NCBI GenBank assembly: GCA_027858595.1
Contig: JAQICK010000422.1
Coordinates: 1 to 9,635, forward strand
Length of the DNA stretch: 9,635 bases
Direction of reading: 5' to 3'
DNA from: Melioribacteraceae bacterium
GTDB taxonomy: Bacteria; Bacteroidota; Ignavibacteria; Ignavibacteriales; Melioribacteraceae
Part shown: one piece after another, positions 1 through 6,071 of the stretch
Layout of the letters: the number at the start of each line of letters is the position of its first letter
Numbering within the stretch: position 1 is the stretch's first letter
Notes under the pieces: generated by a model
The model's input: the letters and a program-made list of their open reading frames with translations, nothing else
Database searches by the model: none
What the model was told of the DNA's origin: nothing
Program-made: the position numbers and the translations under genes

Positions 1-1
1 T

Positions 2-82
2 ACCTTCGGTGAGCTTACGGTTCTCAATCGCTACAAAACAAGCTCATTTCGAAATGACATTGAAAATATACTTAGAAAATAG
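2..82 (+). CDS. possible C-terminal tail of an upstream gene (partial)
   Basis: An open frame enters from the window edge and ends at TAG 80-82. It would encode the last 26 residues of a protein, beginning TFGELTVLNRYK and ending ENILRK. I recognise no family, and 26 codons is too short to exclude chance. An alternative is that part of this stretch belongs to a dispersed intergenic repeat, because it contains the perfect palindrome TCATTTCGAAATGA (44-57). The tail would overlap a candidate ATG (54) of the next gene in another frame. Confidence 0.25.
   Translation, partial: TFGELTVLNRYKTSSFRNDIENILRK
44..57. repeat. 14-bp perfect palindrome TCATTTCGAAATGA
   Basis: TCATTTC is followed directly by its reverse complement GAAATGA. 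Sequences built on TCATTTCGA...AAATGA are common as dispersed intergenic repeats in Bacteroidota-like genomes, so this may be the end of such an element reaching in from the left edge. It could also be a chance dyad or operator. Only one copy is visible in the window. Confidence 0.35.
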
Positions 83-125
83 AAAGAGCATTATTTGCTG
101 TCTATATTAGAACTTAGCCTTTTTT

Positions 126-701
126 TTGAATAGTTGCGGTAACAATGCCAGTTCTGTAGATAATGAATACTTAGGAAAGCTTCCATCTCTTGAAAAACAA
201 TACTACAACCAAATGGAAGAGAAAGAAAAAGAGATTAAAGAATGCACAGATTTAGAGGATAGTTTTACACTTTCAAAAGAATTAAAATTACTTAAAGATG
301 AAAAGGAAAATACAATTGCCGAATATGTAACTGCAAATCCACTTACCAAATCACTTCCCTTCCAAGCCTTACCAGAAACCCAATATACTATTAAAGATAT
401 TGTAGTTAATAAAGCTTCTTCCGGAAATCTTAATATTAAGTTTCTTGTTACAATAAATGAGGATATAAAAAACAAATATGGTGGAATAGTTAAAAACTTC
501 TTTGTTTATTATAAAGCTAAAGATTCAAAAGGTGTCGATATTCCAAAAACTATAACTGTTGCCACTAACTTTAAGAATCAAAAAATGACTGCTGGTTTAG
601 AATATGAGGTTTTTGGAACTTGGCAAAATAAATCTACTAAAAACATGGAAGATTTTGCAAAAGTTGTTGAAATTGATAGAGCAGAATACGATAAAAAATA
701 A
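126..701 (+). CDS. small lipoprotein-like protein of unknown function, 5' end disrupted
   Basis: The only start after the last upstream in-frame stop is TTG 126, giving 191 residues, and no Shine-Dalgarno precedes it. The frame upstream tells more: from ATG 54 it reads MTLKIYLENRKSIICCLY, then TAG (108-110), then NLAFFLNSC. Ignoring the TAG, this is a lipoprotein signal peptide: charged n-region, hydrophobic core and LNSC lipobox with Cys at residue 28. The mature part starts with a Lys/Glu-rich, probably coiled-coil segment (about residues 20-65 of the TTG form). A likely beta-rich domain follows, with alternating hydrophobic residues (YTIKDIVV, LNIKFLVTI, FFVYYKA, LEYEVFGTW). I recognise no family. 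It may be a real envelope lipoprotein with a sequencing error or nonsense mutation, or a decaying gene. Convergent with nfeD. Confidence 0.6.
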   Translation: MNSCGNNASSVDNEYLGKLPSLEKQYYNQMEEKEKEIKECTDLEDSFTLSKELKLLKDEKENTIAEYVTANPLTKSLPFQALPETQYTIKDIVVNKASSGNLNIKFLVTINEDIKNKYGGIVKNFFVYYKAKDSKGVDIPKTITVATNFKNQKMTAGLEYEVFGTWQNKSTKNMEDFAKVVEIDRAEYDKK

Positions 702-710
702 AATTACTAT

Positions 711-738
711 GGCTGACGAAAAGTATTCTTCGTCAGCC
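711..738 (-). terminator. hairpin between convergent genes, likely terminator for the nfeD side
   Basis: GGCTGACGAA (711-720) pairs perfectly with TTCGTCAGCC (729-738) across an 8-nt loop. It lies between the stop of the plus-strand lipoprotein-like gene (701) and the stop of minus-strand nfeD (753). Read on the minus strand, the stem is followed after a few bases by a T-rich run, as in a Rho-independent terminator. On the plus strand the downstream bases are A-rich, so termination in that direction is less certain. Confidence 0.7.
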
Positions 739-752
739 TCTAAATATAAAAA

Positions 753-2075
753 TCAAGCATCCACAACTTTTACAACAATCTTAGAGCCTTCCTCACTCAC
801 TACTTCAATTTTAGAGTCTTTAACAATATAATCCCCTTGCGAAACAACATCGTAACGCTTTCCTTCAAATATTGCTGTGCCGGAAGGACGTAAATCTGTA
901 AGAGCTTCCCCTGCCATTCCAACCAAATGATTAAATTCTTTATTAGATGTATATCCAGAAGTTTCTTGAATTCCTTTAATCAAAATTAGTTTGTTCCACA
1001 AGGTTGATTTCGGTAATGTTTTTGCAAGAAAATATATAACAATAGCACTAAGTACAAATGATCCTGCTAGTTGAATTATTGCCATTGAAAGAATATCAGT
1101 CCCCATGAGAGGAAAGTCTGATACAAGCCCCATAAAAAGTCCAGCGACCATTAAAATAATTCCGGCAATTCCGAAAACTCCAAATCCAGGAATAACAAAT
1201 ATTTCAACTGCTAAAAGTGCAACGCCAATAATAAAAAGTATTATATCCATTATTGAGGCAATTTCAAGAATATATCCAGATCCAAAAAATAGAGCAAGTG
1301 CAATTAATGATGCAGTTCCCGCAACACCCCAACCTGGAGTTTTAATTTCCATAAACATTCCAACCATAATTACCATCATTAAAATTGAAGTAATTATAGG
1401 ATTATTTATAAATCGGATAAAATTTTCGCTCCAATTTACATCGAGTTCAATAATATTTGCATTTTCATTGCCAGAATATTTTAACAACTCATTCATACTT
1501 GTAAGAATTGTATCTGAAATACCATATCCCATTGCCTCTTGGGATGTTAGTGTAATTAATTGTGTGCTATCAACAAGTCCCTCAATTTCTACACGCTCGT
1601 CAACCATTCCTTCTGCAATGTCGGTTCTGCGTCCAGTTCTTTCAGCAGTAGAACGCATTTCGGAACGCATATAGGATTGTGCTTTCTCAGCTTGCTTTTT
1701 ACCTTCCTGATCAACTACAGTTGTTGCTCCTATTGATGCTCCCGGAACCATCACTATTTGATTGCAGGAGAGAGCTATAAGTGAACCAGCAGAAATTGCC
1801 CGTTTATCTATAAAAGCAATTGTCTCAACTTTGGAATTTATAATTGCATCCTTAATTTGAGTAGCTGCATCAACCCTTCCACCAAAAGTATTAATTTTAA
1901 ATACTACTAGGGATGCATTATTTTTCTCAGCTTCCGAAACAATTCTTTTTACATACGGAGTTAATCCTAAATCAATATCTCCCTCAATTGTTCCAAAATA
2001 TACTTTGTTGGTTTGAGGTAAAATAGTTGAAAATAAAAATAGAAATAAAGCAAATATTATTGGAAGTCGTTTCAT
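753..2075 (-). CDS. nfeD: NfeD family membrane-bound serine protease (ClpP class)
   Basis: Long-form NfeD, 440 residues from ATG 2075. A signal peptide (MKRLPIIFALFLFLFSTILP) leads into an N-terminal ClpP/crotonase-fold protease domain (about 28-210). The motif ISAGSLIAL carries the presumed nucleophile Ser95, and Lys127 (in EGKKQAEK) is at about the position of the family's catalytic Lys; this is the Ser-Lys dyad of the archaeal 1510-N type. About five membrane segments follow (roughly 226-352), then a C-terminal OB-fold (about 383-440, containing GMAGEALTDLRPSGTAIFEG). Known members cut hydrophobic stomatin/slipin tails and act in membrane quality control. No slipin gene is visible here. 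Start choice: AGGTG sits about 5 nt before ATG 2075; ATG 2078 and ATG 2132 (459 residues, no RBS, non-signal-like extension) are less likely. Confidence 0.92.
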   Translation of the reverse strand: MKRLPIIFALFLFLFSTILPQTNKVYFGTIEGDIDLGLTPYVKRIVSEAEKNNASLVVFKINTFGGRVDAATQIKDAIINSKVETIAFIDKRAISAGSLIALSCNQIVMVPGASIGATTVVDQEGKKQAEKAQSYMRSEMRSTAERTGRRTDIAEGMVDERVEIEGLVDSTQLITLTSQEAMGYGISDTILTSMNELLKYSGNENANIIELDVNWSENFIRFINNPIITSILMMVIMVGMFMEIKTPGWGVAGTASLIALALFFGSGYILEIASIMDIILFIIGVALLAVEIFVIPGFGVFGIAGIILMVAGLFMGLVSDFPLMGTDILSMAIIQLAGSFVLSAIVIYFLAKTLPKSTLWNKLILIKGIQETSGYTSNKEFNHLVGMAGEALTDLRPSGTAIFEGKRYDVVSQGDYIVKDSKIEVVSEEGSKIVVKVVDA

Positions 2076-2203
2076 CATGGCACCTAATTTTTTAGTGTTC
2101 AAATATATAAAGATTTTTGGATATTTGTTCATGGATTGTAAAGAAGGTTACTTGAAAAAGGTTTTCTCTTTCGATTTTCGACTCACGTTTTACGATTTCC
2201 CTC

Positions 2204-3094
2204 TCACAGCTTTTGAAACGCATAATTCAACATCTTATAAACCAGCTTTGCAGTAACAAAATTTGAAGACACGTGAAATTTAGTTGGAGCAAGTTCAACC
2301 ACATCAAATCCAACAATATTTTTTTTCTTTCCAACAAGTTTAATTAAATCAAGAGTTTCATCCCAAAAAAGTCCACCAGGCTCTGGAGTTCCAGTAGCAG
2401 GCACAATCGAAGGATTAAGTCCATCAATATCAAAAGTAATGTAAACATTTTTTGAAAGATTTTTCACAACCTCATTTTGCCATTTTTTTTGAGATTCCGC
2501 CTGACGAATATCACGAGCAAAGAAAGTTTTGATTTTATCTTTTTTAATCAAATCCCCTTCTTCCTTACATTGTGCACGAATTCCTACTTGAACAATGTTT
2601 TTATTAAACTCATACACACGCCTCATTACTGAAGCATGTGAGTATATGCAACCTTCGTAACTTTCGCGCAAATCGGAATGTGCGTCAAACTGAAGTATCG
2701 ATAAATTTTTATACTTTTTATGATGTGCTAATACTGAACCAAGTGTTACAGTATGTTCTCCCCCAAGCATTACAACAAATTTATCTTCAGATATAAGAGT
2801 TGAAACATCTTTCTCTATTTTATCAATCGCTTTTTTCGATGTCAAATTATCAAAATTAGCAATTGGTAATGTAGCTATGCCCTTTTCAAAACAGAGTTCT
2901 CGTTTTGTTTCTTCGTCATAAAATTCAACATAATGAGATGCTTTCAATATTTCTTTAGGGCCATTTTTTGCCCCAGATCCATAAGTAACTGTATTCTCCA
3001 TTGAGGCAGAATAAATTACGATTTTTGAATTTTCAAATGTTGAGTAGTCCTTATCAATTGCAAGGAAGTTCGTTTTTGGTGAGAGTGTTTTCAT
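2204..3094 (-). CDS. speB: agmatinase/arginase-family ureohydrolase
   Basis: Binuclear-Mn ureohydrolase, 296 residues, the usual length. The metal ligands are visible: GGEH (His114), FDAHSD (Asp137, His139, Asp141) and FDIDGLNPS (Asp222, Asp224), then the signature PATGTPEPGG. His153 in YSHASVMRR and Glu268 in VVELAP are the further conserved active-site positions. The signature and size fit agmatinase, which hydrolyses agmatine to putrescine plus urea, but arginase or another guanidino hydrolase cannot be excluded from sequence alone, so the symbol is provisional. It lies between yajC and nfeD on the same strand, with gaps of 187 bp upstream and about 128 bp downstream, so it may have its own promoter. 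There is no Shine-Dalgarno: a heptamer repeat fills that place. Confidence 0.88.
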   Translation of the reverse strand: MKTLSPKTNFLAIDKDYSTFENSKIVIYSASMENTVTYGSGAKNGPKEILKASHYVEFYDEETKRELCFEKGIATLPIANFDNLTSKKAIDKIEKDVSTLISEDKFVVMLGGEHTVTLGSVLAHHKKYKNLSILQFDAHSDLRESYEGCIYSHASVMRRVYEFNKNIVQVGIRAQCKEEGDLIKKDKIKTFFARDIRQAESQKKWQNEVVKNLSKNVYITFDIDGLNPSIVPATGTPEPGGLFWDETLDLIKLVGKKKNIVGFDVVELAPTKFHVSSNFVTAKLVYKMLNYAFQKL

Positions 3095-3097
3095 GAT

Positions 3098-3137
3098 AAA
3101 GTTTAAAGTTTAAAGTTTAAAGTTTAAAGTTTAAAGT
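3098..3137. repeat. tandem heptamer AAAGTTT, about 5.7 copies
   Basis: Five perfect AAAGTTT units occupy 3098-3132, and a partial AAAGT follows to 3137. On the minus strand the array (AAACTTT units) ends 3 nt before the ATG of the ureohydrolase gene, covering the whole place where a ribosome binding site would be. Arrays of this kind change length by slippage. Confidence 0.95.
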
Positions 3138-3179
3138 GCTTAAATTTAAAAAATAAAATTAATGGATTTCTAATTCTTT

Positions 3180-3257
3180 GTCATTGCGAGGAGTTCTGCT
3201 TTTGAACGACGAAGCAATCTCTTGTAGATTGCTTCGCAAAAATATGCTCGCAATGAC
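3180..3257. repeat. 78-bp nested inverted repeat (GTCATTGCGAG / CGAAGCAATCT type)
   Basis: The outer arms GTCATTGCGAG (3180-3190) and CTCGCAATGAC (3247-3257) are perfect 11-bp complements. The inner arms CGAAGCAATCT (3210-3220) and AGATTGCTTCG (3226-3236) are perfect 11-bp complements with a 5-nt loop. I recognise GTCATTGCGAG...GAAGCAATCTC as a dispersed intergenic repeat found in many unrelated bacterial genomes, MITE-like or REP-like and non-coding. It sits in the gap between yajC and the ureohydrolase gene, where it could fold in the transcript and attenuate or stabilise it. Confidence 0.9.
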
Positions 3258-3281
3258 TAATACTATTAAACTTTAGGCACT

Positions 3282-3608
3282 TTACTTTTTCTCTTCTTTG
3301 CCTGCGGTTTCAACAACAGAAATAGCTGAACGATCAAATTTTATTTTCACGTTATTTCCAAAATCGATTAGACATGTTTTTTCATCAAGTCCAGCAATAG
3401 AGCCGTGCATTCCACCATTTGTTATAATTTTATCGCCTTTTTTTAAAGCACTTAATAGTGATTCTCTTTCTTTCGCTTTTTTCTGTTGTGGACGAATAAT
3501 CATAAAATAGAAAATTGCAAAGATAGCACCAAACATAATTAATGTGCTTACCATACTTCCACCGCCAGCATCACCACCTGATGGTGACATTGCTAATAAA
3601 TAGTTCAT
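3282..3608 (-). CDS. yajC: Sec translocon accessory subunit YajC
   Basis: 108 residues, typical for YajC. A short periplasmic Gly/Ser-rich N-terminus precedes one membrane segment (about 19-38, MVSTLIMFGAIFAIFYFMII). The family hallmark RPQQKK (39-44) follows, then the cytoplasmic domain with LKKGDKIITNGGMHGSIAGL. YajC associates with SecDF and SecYEG in the inner membrane and aids protein export. A strong Shine-Dalgarno AAAGGAG lies 6 nt before the ATG. The gene follows tgt by about 38 bp, the tgt-yajC order seen in many bacteria; secD and secF, often next, are absent here and replaced by a repeat and the ureohydrolase gene. Confidence 0.95.
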   Translation of the reverse strand: MNYLLAMSPSGGDAGGGSMVSTLIMFGAIFAIFYFMIIRPQQKKAKERESLLSALKKGDKIITNGGMHGSIAGLDEKTCLIDFGNNVKIKFDRSAISVVETAGKEEKK

Positions 3609-3646
3609 TTTAACTCCTTTGTATTAATTGATAATTTATTTATAAT

Positions 3647-4747
3647 TTAATTTTTCCACACTGTAAATGTATCATTTAAAATCTGTTTTCGTGCTTCTCT
3701 TACTAAATTTAGATAAAATCTTAAATTGTGAATTGTCCCTAATTCGTATGCTAAAATTTCCTTCGCATGAAAGAGATGACGAAGATATGCTTTTGAATAA
3801 TTTTGACAAGTATAACAATCACAATTTGAATCTAATGGTGAAAAATCATCCTTATAAATTGCATTTTTAATTGTTACAATTCCTTCGGATGTAAACAAAT
3901 ATGCGTTACGTGCATTGCGAGTAGGCATAACACAATCGAACATATCCACACCGCGTTCAATCGATTCAAGAATATTTTCTGGTCTTCCAACACCCATTAA
4001 ATACCGTGGTTTATTTTCTGGAAGAATATCAGTTGTGAAATCTACAATATCATACATACTTTCTGCCGGTTCACCAACTGCAAGTCCACCAATTGAATAT
4101 CCATCAAAGCCAATATCCATAAGGTCTTTTGCAGATGCTTCGCGTAAATCCTTATAAACACTGCCTTGAACAATACCAAACAAATGCTGTTTGTGACCGT
4201 ATAAAGGTTCACTATTTTCAAATGCTTCTTTATTTAGTATAGCCCAGTAGGAAGTAAGCTCTTTCGATTTTTTTGCATATTCGTAATCACAAGGATATGG
4301 TGTGCATTCATCCAACGGCATTATAATATCTGCACCAATTTGTCGTTCAATTTCTATCACTTTTTCTGGTGTGAATAGATGCTTTGAGCCATCAAGATGC
4401 GAACGGAACTCAACACCATCAGTTCTTAACTTGCGTAATTCTGCAAGCGAAAAGACTTGGAATCCCCCACTATCTGTTAGCAAAGCTCTATCCCAATTCA
4501 TAAACTTATGAAGTCCTCCAGCTTTTTGCATAACTTCCATTCCTGGTCGTAAATACAAATGGTATGTATTTCCAAGAATTATTGGAGGATCTATATCTTG
4601 TTTTAATGTTCTTTGATTTACAGCTTTTACAGTCCCAACTGTACCAACAGGCATAAAGATAGGAGTTTCAATTACTCCATGATCTGTAGTTATTTTGCCA
4701 GCTCTTGCTTTGCAGTTTTTATCTTTTTTCTGAAGTTCGTAAAACAA
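3647..4747 (-). CDS. tgt: tRNA-guanine(34) transglycosylase (queuine tRNA-ribosyltransferase)
   Basis: 366 residues, full length. It swaps G34 of GUN-anticodon tRNAs (Asp, Asn, His, Tyr) for preQ1 in queuosine synthesis. Landmarks in order: ARAGKITTDHG; TDSGGFQ with Asp92; PLDEC with Asp146; GIVQG; GGLAVGE (220-226); FDCVMPTR with the presumed nucleophile Asp271; and the zinc site Cys309, Cys311, Cys314 and His340 (CDCYTC ... TIHN). The start is TTG: a TAA lies two codons upstream, and the N-terminus LFYELQKKDKNCKARAGK aligns with the family from its first residue, so no ATG is missed. No good Shine-Dalgarno precedes it. It is the first gene of the tgt-yajC pair. I saw no preQ1 riboswitch in the leader. 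Confidence 0.97.
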   Translation of the reverse strand: MFYELQKKDKNCKARAGKITTDHGVIETPIFMPVGTVGTVKAVNQRTLKQDIDPPIILGNTYHLYLRPGMEVMQKAGGLHKFMNWDRALLTDSGGFQVFSLAELRKLRTDGVEFRSHLDGSKHLFTPEKVIEIERQIGADIIMPLDECTPYPCDYEYAKKSKELTSYWAILNKEAFENSEPLYGHKQHLFGIVQGSVYKDLREASAKDLMDIGFDGYSIGGLAVGEPAESMYDIVDFTTDILPENKPRYLMGVGRPENILESIERGVDMFDCVMPTRNARNAYLFTSEGIVTIKNAIYKDDFSPLDSNCDCYTCQNYSKAYLRHLFHAKEILAYELGTIHNLRFYLNLVREARKQILNDTFTVWKN

Positions 4748-4872
4748 ATTTTAATCTTATTATTATAAAAATTTCGCTTCCCAAAATACAGTAAATCTGA
4801 ACTATCTTCCATTAAAATTATAAGTATTCAATGCACTAAAATCTAAAGATTTTGAAACATGATGCTTTAATT
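4748..4872 (-). promoter_or_regulatory. leader region of tgt; candidate -10 boxes only
   Basis: This 125-bp AT-rich gap separates tgt from the palindrome array and must hold the tgt promoter if the array does not. On the minus strand TATAAT occurs at 4767-4762 and again at 4822-4817, but neither has a convincing -35 box at proper spacing. The first would leave a leader of only a few bases. There is no open frame or hairpin of note. Confidence 0.25.
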
Positions 4873-4896
4873 AATCAACGACTTCAGTCGTTGATT
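4873..4896 (-). repeat. palindrome, TTCA loop, 10-bp stem
   Basis: AATCAACGAC (4873-4882) pairs perfectly with GTCGTTGATT (4887-4896) around TTCA. It is the slot-5 form. Compared with other slot-5 copies, the outer bases have changed from CC/GG to TC/GA on both arms, so pairing is kept. Confidence 0.85.
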
Positions 4897-4956
4897 CAAG
4901 TGTACACATGCACAACAGAACTCTTTGCTGGTTTTATTTCAGATTCTAGGTACAAA

Positions 4957-4974
4957 AAACCAATGAACTGGTTT
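4957..4974 (+). repeat. palindrome AAACCA..TGAA..TGGTTT
   Basis: A 6-bp stem AAACCA/TGGTTT encloses ATGAAC, so a TGAA loop sits in a near-palindrome. It occupies slot 1 of the first unit. The equivalent slot after the transposase gene is AAACCAG-TAAA-CTGGTTT. Confidence 0.7.
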
Positions 4975-4998
4975 GGATTTCATGAGAGATCGATTCAC

Positions 4999-5024
4999 TA
5001 ACCAATGGCTGAAGCCATTGGTTA
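4999..5024 (+). repeat. palindrome, TGAA loop, 11-bp stem
   Basis: TAACCAATGGC (4999-5009) and GCCATTGGTTA (5014-5024) pair perfectly around TGAA. It is the longest intact stem in the array (slot 2). Two decayed copies follow: GAAGCCATTGGTAA (5057-5070) and TTGAGTTATTGGTTAATG (5087-5104), both retaining the right arm better than the left. Confidence 0.9.
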
Positions 5025-5141
5025 TAATATACGTACGTTACAGGAGTTTAACGTTAGAAGCCATTGGTAAATGCGCGTGCATTCGGTTGAGTTATTGGTT
5101 AATGTGTGTAAGTTGGCGTAGTTCTATAGAAGATATTTATT

Positions 5142-5165
5142 AACATGCGACTTCAGTCGTTGGTT
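5142..5165 (-). repeat. slot-5 palindrome, partly decayed
   Basis: CGAC-TTCA-GTCG (5148-5159) with the right arm GTCGTTGGTT intact and the left arm changed (AACATGCGAC instead of AACCAACGAC). It is placed like the intact copies at 5937-5956 and 6226-6245. Confidence 0.75.
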
Positions 5166-5196
5166 CTTGAACTAGAACCCACGCACATAGAAATAT

Positions 5197-5211
5197 TTTA
5201 CTGGTTTACAC
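5197..5211 (-). repeat. slot-6 half palindrome overlapping the transposase stop codon
   Basis: TTTA-CTGGTTTACAC matches the right half and tail of the intact slot-6 copies at 5983-6003 and 6273-6293; the left arm is lost. The minus-strand TAA of the transposase gene is the TTA at 5206-5208 within it, so the gene ends inside the repeat. Confidence 0.7.
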
Positions 5212-5637
5212 ATCAATTTTATAGGCTAGTAAAAATTGATTATACTCTTCAGTAAACGACTTCTTTCTATGGTGCTCTTCTTGAATTGAAATATAATTAA
5301 CAACTTTATTTATATTCGATTCGGAAACTGAAAAAGCTCCATAGCCTTTACCCCATGCAAACTTAAAATTTACTTGCTTATTTATCCAAGAAGACGATTC
5401 CCCTTTTATAAGCCTCATCACTTCTTCAAGATTCATATTTGTCGGTAAATCAATCAATGCATGGACGTGATCGGCATTTACATAATTTTCTCTCATGTAA
5501 ATTCCTTTTTCTTTAGTGTTCTCTTTTAGGTGAACTGATATTTCTTTTCGCAACTCTTTATTTATTAAGATTTTATCGCGATTATGTGTCCCCCATATTA
5601 TGTGTAACCATATTTTGGTAAATGAACGAACTGACAT
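5206..5637 (-). CDS. IS200-like / REP-associated tyrosine transposase (RAYT)
   Basis: 143 residues with the Y1 transposase fold (PF01797-like). The HUH motif is in NADHVHALID (His57, His59), and the catalytic Tyr is most likely Tyr115 in VVNYISIQEEHHRK. The N-terminal strand IWLHIIWGTHNRDKIL and the block GYGAFSVSES are also family features. Such enzymes nick and join single-stranded DNA at hairpins through a 5'-phosphotyrosine. The ORF is intact, with GAGGG 7 nt before the ATG. No tnpB or other transposon gene accompanies it. Palindromes flank it on both sides: CTGGTTTACAC overlaps the stop, and AAACCAGTAAACTGGTTT lies 77 bp upstream of the start. This fits a domesticated RAYT serving REP repeats, although a plain IS200-type element is possible. 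Confidence 0.88.
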   Translation of the reverse strand: MSVRSFTKIWLHIIWGTHNRDKILINKELRKEISVHLKENTKEKGIYMRENYVNADHVHALIDLPTNMNLEEVMRLIKGESSSWINKQVNFKFAWGKGYGAFSVSESNINKVVNYISIQEEHHRKKSFTEEYNQFLLAYKIDV

Positions 5638-5670
5638 TGTTTTTCCCTCGTAAATGTTTGTTGTGATAAT

Positions 5671-5699
5671 AAATTATGAAATTCTAATAATTATTGCAA
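5671..5699 (-). promoter_or_regulatory. candidate promoter of the transposase gene
   Basis: On the minus strand TTGCAA (5699-5694) and TAATTT (5676-5671) are 17 bp apart, about 35-65 bp upstream of the transposase ATG, between it and the first upstream palindrome. The match to a sigma-70-like consensus is moderate and the DNA is AT-rich, so chance is a real alternative. Confidence 0.3.
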
Positions 5700-5713
5700 C
5701 AACTAAAGTGAGT

Positions 5714-5731
5714 AAACCAGTAAACTGGTTT
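5714..5731. repeat. palindrome AAACCAG-TAAA-CTGGTTT
   Basis: A perfect 7-bp stem with a TAAA loop, slot 1 of the unit to the right of the transposase gene. Its stem is that of the slot-6 elements, so the transposase gene is bracketed by like sequences on both sides. Confidence 0.85.
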
Positions 5732-5757
5732 GGTGCTTTTCATTCACGGACTCTTGT

Positions 5758-5777
5758 CCAATGGCTGAAGCCATTGG
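5758..5777 (+). repeat. palindrome CCAATGGC-TGAA-GCCATTGG
   Basis: A perfect 8-bp stem with a TGAA loop, followed by TTAAT (slot 2). Degenerate copies follow at 5834-5850 (TGGAGCCATTGGATAAT) and 5873-5896 (loop TGAA at 5880, right arm GCCATGGGTTAA). Confidence 0.9.
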
Positions 5778-5936
5778 TTAATCAGCATGAATTCTAGAAG
5801 CTATTTGAACATGCGTTGCAGTTGGTCTATGACTGGAGCCATTGGATAATGGTCATGTGTTGTATATTAGCTCAACGATTGAAGCCATGGGTTAAAGTGC
5901 TTACGCTGGTGTAGTTCTAAAGATGATATTTAACAA

Positions 5937-5956
5937 CCAACGACTTCAGTCGTTGG
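5937..5956 (-). repeat. palindrome CCAACGAC-TTCA-GTCGTTGG
   Basis: A perfect 8-bp stem with a TTCA loop, slot 5, identical to 6226-6245. It begins 57 bp after the preceding TGAA loop start in both units. Read on the minus strand it is the TGAA form, so slots 4 and 5 form an inverted pair, as in a BIME. Confidence 0.9.
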
Positions 5957-5957
5957 C

Positions 5958-5981
5958 AGAAAGAAAAGATTATTTCTTTCT
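5958..5981. repeat. extra inverted repeat AGAAAGAAA/TTTCTTTCT
   Basis: A 9-bp perfect stem with a 6-nt loop (5967-5972) fills the spacer between slots 5 and 6 of this unit only. The matching spacer of the next unit (6246-6270) lacks it. Confidence 0.7.
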
Positions 5982-5982
5982 T

Positions 5983-6003
5983 AACCAGTTTACTGGTTTA
6001 CAC
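5983..6003 (+). repeat. slot-6 palindrome AACCAG-TTTA-CTGGTT plus TACAC tail
   Basis: A 6-bp perfect stem with a TTTA loop, then TACAC. The same sequence is found at 6273-6293, 290 bp on. Confidence 0.85.
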
Positions 6004-6027
6004 TCCTCTAAATCAAAATACATCCTC

Positions 6028-6043
6028 ACGGAATGAAGTCCGT
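6028..6043 (+). repeat. palindrome ACGGA-ATGAAG-TCCGT
   Basis: ACGGA (6028-6032) pairs with TCCGT (6039-6043) around A-TGAA-G. It sits in slot 1, with a stem unrelated to the CCAATGGC or AAACCAG stems. A decayed equivalent lies 290 bp on (about 6318-6333). Confidence 0.75.
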
Positions 6044-6071
6044 TCTATAAACTTCGTTTTAGTTTCATTTT

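Noticed and set aside
83..137. T8-run (120-127) frameshift as explanation for the missing lipoprotein start
   Set aside because: A one-T deletion would join the frame beginning at 83, but that frame has only TTG or CTG starts and no charged n-region. The same-frame reading from ATG 54 with a single TAG gives a far better signal peptide.
604..831. Plus-strand frame containing MADEKYSSSASK
   Set aside because: It overlaps the end of the lipoprotein-like gene, the terminator hairpin and the 3' end of nfeD; no homology-like features, and no RBS at its start.
1105..1674. 189-codon plus-strand open frame
   Set aside because: Antisense to the membrane and protease domains of nfeD, whose product is clearly recognisable; low-complexity Ile/Ser/Pro composition typical of a shadow frame.
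4748..4872. preQ1 riboswitch before tgt
   Set aside because: I looked on the minus strand for the short C-rich loop and A-rich tail of the class I aptamer; nothing matches.
5206..5637. Complete IS605-type transposon with tnpB
   Set aside because: No second gene or zinc-finger RuvC-like coding sequence is present near the transposase gene, and the flanks belong to the palindrome array.
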